Assembly: GCA_029212615.1 (NCBI GenBank)
Contig: JARGPJ010000001.1
Coordinates: 186,001-250,000 of the forward strand
Direction: 5' to 3'
Origin: Verrucomicrobiales bacterium
Lineage (GTDB): Bacteria > Verrucomicrobiota > Verrucomicrobiia > Verrucomicrobiales > DEV007
Length of the DNA: 64,000 nucleotides
Shown: positions 61,557 to 64,000 of the stretch, piece by piece
Numbering within the stretch: position 1 is the first letter of the stretch
Layout: every line of letters begins with the position of its first letter
The notes under the pieces: model-generated
What the model was told of the DNA's origin: nothing
The model's database searches: none
What the model saw: only the letters and a program-made list of their open reading frames with translations
Position numbers and translations under genes: made by a program

Positions 61557-64000
61557 ATGTCATCCCTTTTCTTTATCGACCGGCCGCGCTTTGCGTTTGT
61601 CATCTCCATCGTCATCACCCTGGCAGGCCTCATTGCCCTTAGGCAACTGCCGATTGAGCAATATCCAAGTATCACCCCTCCGCAGGTAAAAGTCTCCGCC
61701 ACCTATCCCGGCGCCAGCGCAGAAGTCATCGAAAACACCGTTGCCACCATTATCGAAGGGGAAGTCAACGGCGTCGAAGGCATGAGCTATATGTCATCGA
61801 CTTCAACCAATAGTGGCGGATACACCTTGACCGTCACTTTCGATCTTGAGACTGATCCTGACCTCGCAACCGTCAACGTGCAAAACCGTGTCGCCCAGGC
61901 CACTTCGCGCCTCCCCACTGCGGTAACCGATCAGGGAGTCGTGGTCGAAAAAAGCTCGAGCGATATGCTTCTGATTTATGCCGTTACTTCGCCCGGGGGA
62001 TCCTCAGGCGTCCTCGAACTTGCCAACTACGTCACGATCAATATTACCGACAGCCTCTCACGCGTAAACGGCGTCGGCAGCACCAACGTCTTCGGTGCCG
62101 CCGACTATGGCATGCGGGTCTGGCTCGACCCGAATCGACTCGCCAACCTCAACCTCTCCCCTGACGACATCGCCGCGGTCATTCGAGCGCAGAACATCCA
62201 GGCCGCCGCCGGCGGCATCGGTCAGGCACCAACCTCAGACGAACAGCAACTCGCCTACTCGATCCAGGCACAAGGTCGCTACACGACCGTCGAAGAATTC
62301 GAAAATATCGTCATCCGGGGTGAATCCGATGGCAGCCTTCTGAGATTGCGCGATGTCGCCCGCGTCGAACTCGGCCGCCAAAGCTACACCGGAACGAATA
62401 CCCTCAATGGGAATCCGGCCGTGATTTTCGCCGTCTATCAGACCCCCGGATCAAATGCTCTCGAAGTCGCCGAGAATGTGAAGTCGAAAATGATCGAGAT
62501 CTTCGATACCGCGCCCGCGGACATGAAATACACCCTCGTGAACGACTCGACCGAATTCATCGCCGTCTCACTTGAGGAACTGGTCGTCACTTTAATGGTT
62601 GCCCTCGCTCTTGTCATCCTCGTGGTCTTCGTCTTTCTACAGGACTGGCGCGCCACCCTTGTTCCTGTCATCGCGATTCCGGTGTCACTCATTGGAACTT
62701 TTGCGGTGTTCTCTATGATCGGCTTTTCGATCAACACCATCTCACTGTTCGGCCTCGTCCTTGCCATTGGCGTAGTCGTGGACGACGCCATCGTTGTCAT
62801 TGAGAATGTGAAGCGACACCTCAGCGACGGACTCTCAGCCATCGAAGCGACCCGCACCACGATGAAAGAGGTTCAATCCCCTATCATTGCGACAACACTT
62901 GTCCTCATGGCCGTCTTCGTTCCCGTCGCCTTCGCCGGCGGCATCGAGGGACGTCTCTACCAGCAGTTCGCCCTCACCATCGCGATTGCCGTTGGCATTT
63001 CCTCCATCAATGCGTTGACCCTTTCCCCTGCTCTCTGCGCAACCTTCCTCAAGGCCGACGATCCGAAGAAACGGAAGTTCATTTTTTTTCGCTGGTTTGA
63101 CAAGCTGTTCGACAAAGTCACCGGAGGCTTTGTCTCCAGCTCCGCTTTCTTTGCTAAACGCCGGATCGCCACCGTTCTGGTTCTCGCGATTATCAGTGCC
63201 GTGGCCGTGATGATTTTTCAACGCACTCCGACCGGATTCATTCCGAACGAAGATCAGGGCGTTGTCTTCGTCGATGTGCAACTACCGAATGGCGCTTCGC
63301 TTGCCCGCACGGACGCATTCATGAGCGAAATCGAATCGCGCATGATGCAAATGCCCGGTGTGCAAAACGTTATTGCGGTGCGCAATTTTTCCATCCTCGC
63401 CGGTACTGCATCGAACGTTGGATTTGCAGTGGCCGAGCTTGAACACTGGGAGAAGCGCACGGATCCGGGCCTCAGTAGTGACGCTGCCATCGGGCGCCTC
63501 TTTGCCGAGCTCGGTACCATACCCGGCGCGACGGTCCTTGCTTTCAGCCCGCCTCCGATTCGCGGCATGGGCAGCAGCGCCGGCTGGGAAGCTGTCGTTC
63601 AGGATACTCAGGCAAGGGCACCCGATGAACTTGCCGCCGCCGTGGGTGCCGTCGTTTACGAAGCCAATCAAAATCCTAAAATCTCCCGCGCCTCCAGCAC
63701 CTGGAAAGCGAACGTCCCGCAGATCAAAATCAGTGTTGACCGTGACCGTGCCCAACTCCTCGGCGTCCAGACCGCCTCGATTTTCGACACCCTCGGTGCC
63801 TATCTCGGTGGCCAGTACGTAAACGACTTCACCCAGGTCGGACGCGTCTACCAAGTCATGATGCAGGCCGACGAAGAATTCCGGAATGATCCCGACGATA
63901 TCGGAGACCTCTATACACAGAACGCCGCAGGGGAAATGGTCCCCCTCTCCGCTCTTGTCGACATCAGTGATACTCTCGGACCGGAAACGATCACCCGCTA
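61557..64000 (+). CDS. RND multidrug efflux permease, HAE1 family (3' end missing)
   Basis: Open from the ATG at 61557 (MSSLFFIDRPRFAFVISIVITLAGLIALRQLPIEQYPSITPP) through the end of the window with no in-frame stop; about 814 codons are present of some 1040 expected. It reads like AcrB/MexB: TVTFDLETDPDLATVNVQNRVAQATSRLP, then the TM4 proton-relay Asp pair in LAIGVVVDDAIVVIENVKRHL. It pumps drugs, dyes or detergents out with proton drive, as a trimer with the adaptor upstream. The outer-membrane channel is not in view. Confidence 0.96.
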   Translation, partial: MSSLFFIDRPRFAFVISIVITLAGLIALRQLPIEQYPSITPPQVKVSATYPGASAEVIENTVATIIEGEVNGVEGMSYMSSTSTNSGGYTLTVTFDLETDPDLATVNVQNRVAQATSRLPTAVTDQGVVVEKSSSDMLLIYAVTSPGGSSGVLELANYVTINITDSLSRVNGVGSTNVFGAADYGMRVWLDPNRLANLNLSPDDIAAVIRAQNIQAAAGGIGQAPTSDEQQLAYSIQAQGRYTTVEEFENIVIRGESDGSLLRLRDVARVELGRQSYTGTNTLNGNPAVIFAVYQTPGSNALEVAENVKSKMIEIFDTAPADMKYTLVNDSTEFIAVSLEELVVTLMVALALVILVVFVFLQDWRATLVPVIAIPVSLIGTFAVFSMIGFSINTISLFGLVLAIGVVVDDAIVVIENVKRHLSDGLSAIEATRTTMKEVQSPIIATTLVLMAVFVPVAFAGGIEGRLYQQFALTIAIAVGISSINALTLSPALCATFLKADDPKKRKFIFFRWFDKLFDKVTGGFVSSSAFFAKRRIATVLVLAIISAVAVMIFQRTPTGFIPNEDQGVVFVDVQLPNGASLARTDAFMSEIESRMMQMPGVQNVIAVRNFSILAGTASNVGFAVAELEHWEKRTDPGLSSDAAIGRLFAELGTIPGATVLAFSPPPIRGMGSSAGWEAVVQDTQARAPDELAAAVGAVVYEANQNPKISRASSTWKANVPQIKISVDRDRAQLLGVQTASIFDTLGAYLGGQYVNDFTQVGRVYQVMMQADEEFRNDPDDIGDLYTQNAAGEMVPLSALVDISDTLGPETITR

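Overview
The window reads as a piece of chromosome from a free-living, probably aquatic member of the Verrucomicrobiota (class Verrucomicrobiae). This is an inference. It rests on the PSD1/DUF1549-DUF1553 plus DUF1501 gene pair at 55.8-59.6 kb, an ECF sigma factor with a FecR-like partner, an S1 sulfatase, a XylR-type regulator (sugar-binding fold fused to an AraC helix-turn-helix), weak Shine-Dalgarno sequences, and a moderately GC-rich coding style. Peptidoglycan enzymes (DacB, L,D-transpeptidase, amidase) show a normal walled cell. I see no prophage, integron, CRISPR array or complete insertion sequence.

Layout. 0-4 kb: 3' part of a glutamine-dependent NAD synthetase, a repeat-bearing intergenic region, and a Wzz/BY-kinase-like membrane protein that has lost its ATP-binding motifs. 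4-10 kb: sugar isomerase with hflX, a DUF6807 protein, L,D-transpeptidase, fabV, DUF5069. 10-14 kb: membrane protein, XylR-type regulator divergent from two secreted esterases. 14-20 kb: ispD, yqeY, a DUF3592-histone deacetylase-sulfatase operon, dacB, ychJ. 20.4-20.6 kb: a candidate small RNA with its own terminator. 20.6-25.7 kb: lipase-like esterase, an AlgJ/AlgI-type polysaccharide O-acetylation pair, membrane protein. 25.7-32.2 kb: a long leftward operon FKBP - SLOG protein - glgP - CPBP protease - thiL - tsaE - tsaB. 32.5-40.2 kb: amidase, nnr, then a leftward group (DUF2752, GYF protein, ybeY, HD phosphodiesterase, queA, rlmH) and tcdA. 40.2-42.6 kb: ECF sigma factor, FecR-like protein and a tRNA-Thr(CGT). 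42.8-49.6 kb: GDPD, an NsrR-like regulator converging on a heme-c sensor/truncated haemoglobin operon, a Cys/Met-metabolism PLP enzyme, an EEP nuclease, glutaredoxin and small secreted proteins. 49.8-53.5 kb: a TPR-membrane-VWA protein and a long adenylate-kinase-like protein. 53.6-59.6 kb: FAD oxidoreductase, DUF1501 and PSD1 genes. 59.8-64 kb: a MarR-RND efflux operon running off the right edge.

How the genes work together. The clearest functional units are: (i) a probable nitric-oxide response unit, with an Rrf2/NsrR-like repressor carrying three cysteines, a group III truncated haemoglobin, a CxxCH sensor protein, and a 9-1-9 dyad of NsrR geometry just upstream of the target operon; (ii) a self-regulated MarR-RND efflux operon with two TGTA-N3-TACA dyads in front of marR; (iii) a polysaccharide utilisation flavour (sulfatase, sialate/xylan-type esterases, XylR regulator, PSD1/DUF1501, FAD oxidoreductase with golvesin-like tail); (iv) tRNA modification and ribosome maintenance genes (tsaB, tsaE, tcdA, queA, rlmH, ybeY, hflX).

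The least explained signals are two structured intergenic elements that end in terminator-like hairpins on the strand without a gene (20.5-20.62 kb on +, 48.13-48.23 kb on -), the degenerate BY-kinase, the TPR-VWA protein, and two families of short intergenic repeats (about 2.0-2.13 kb and 14.98-15.08 kb). All functional names come from reading motifs by eye; no database search was run.
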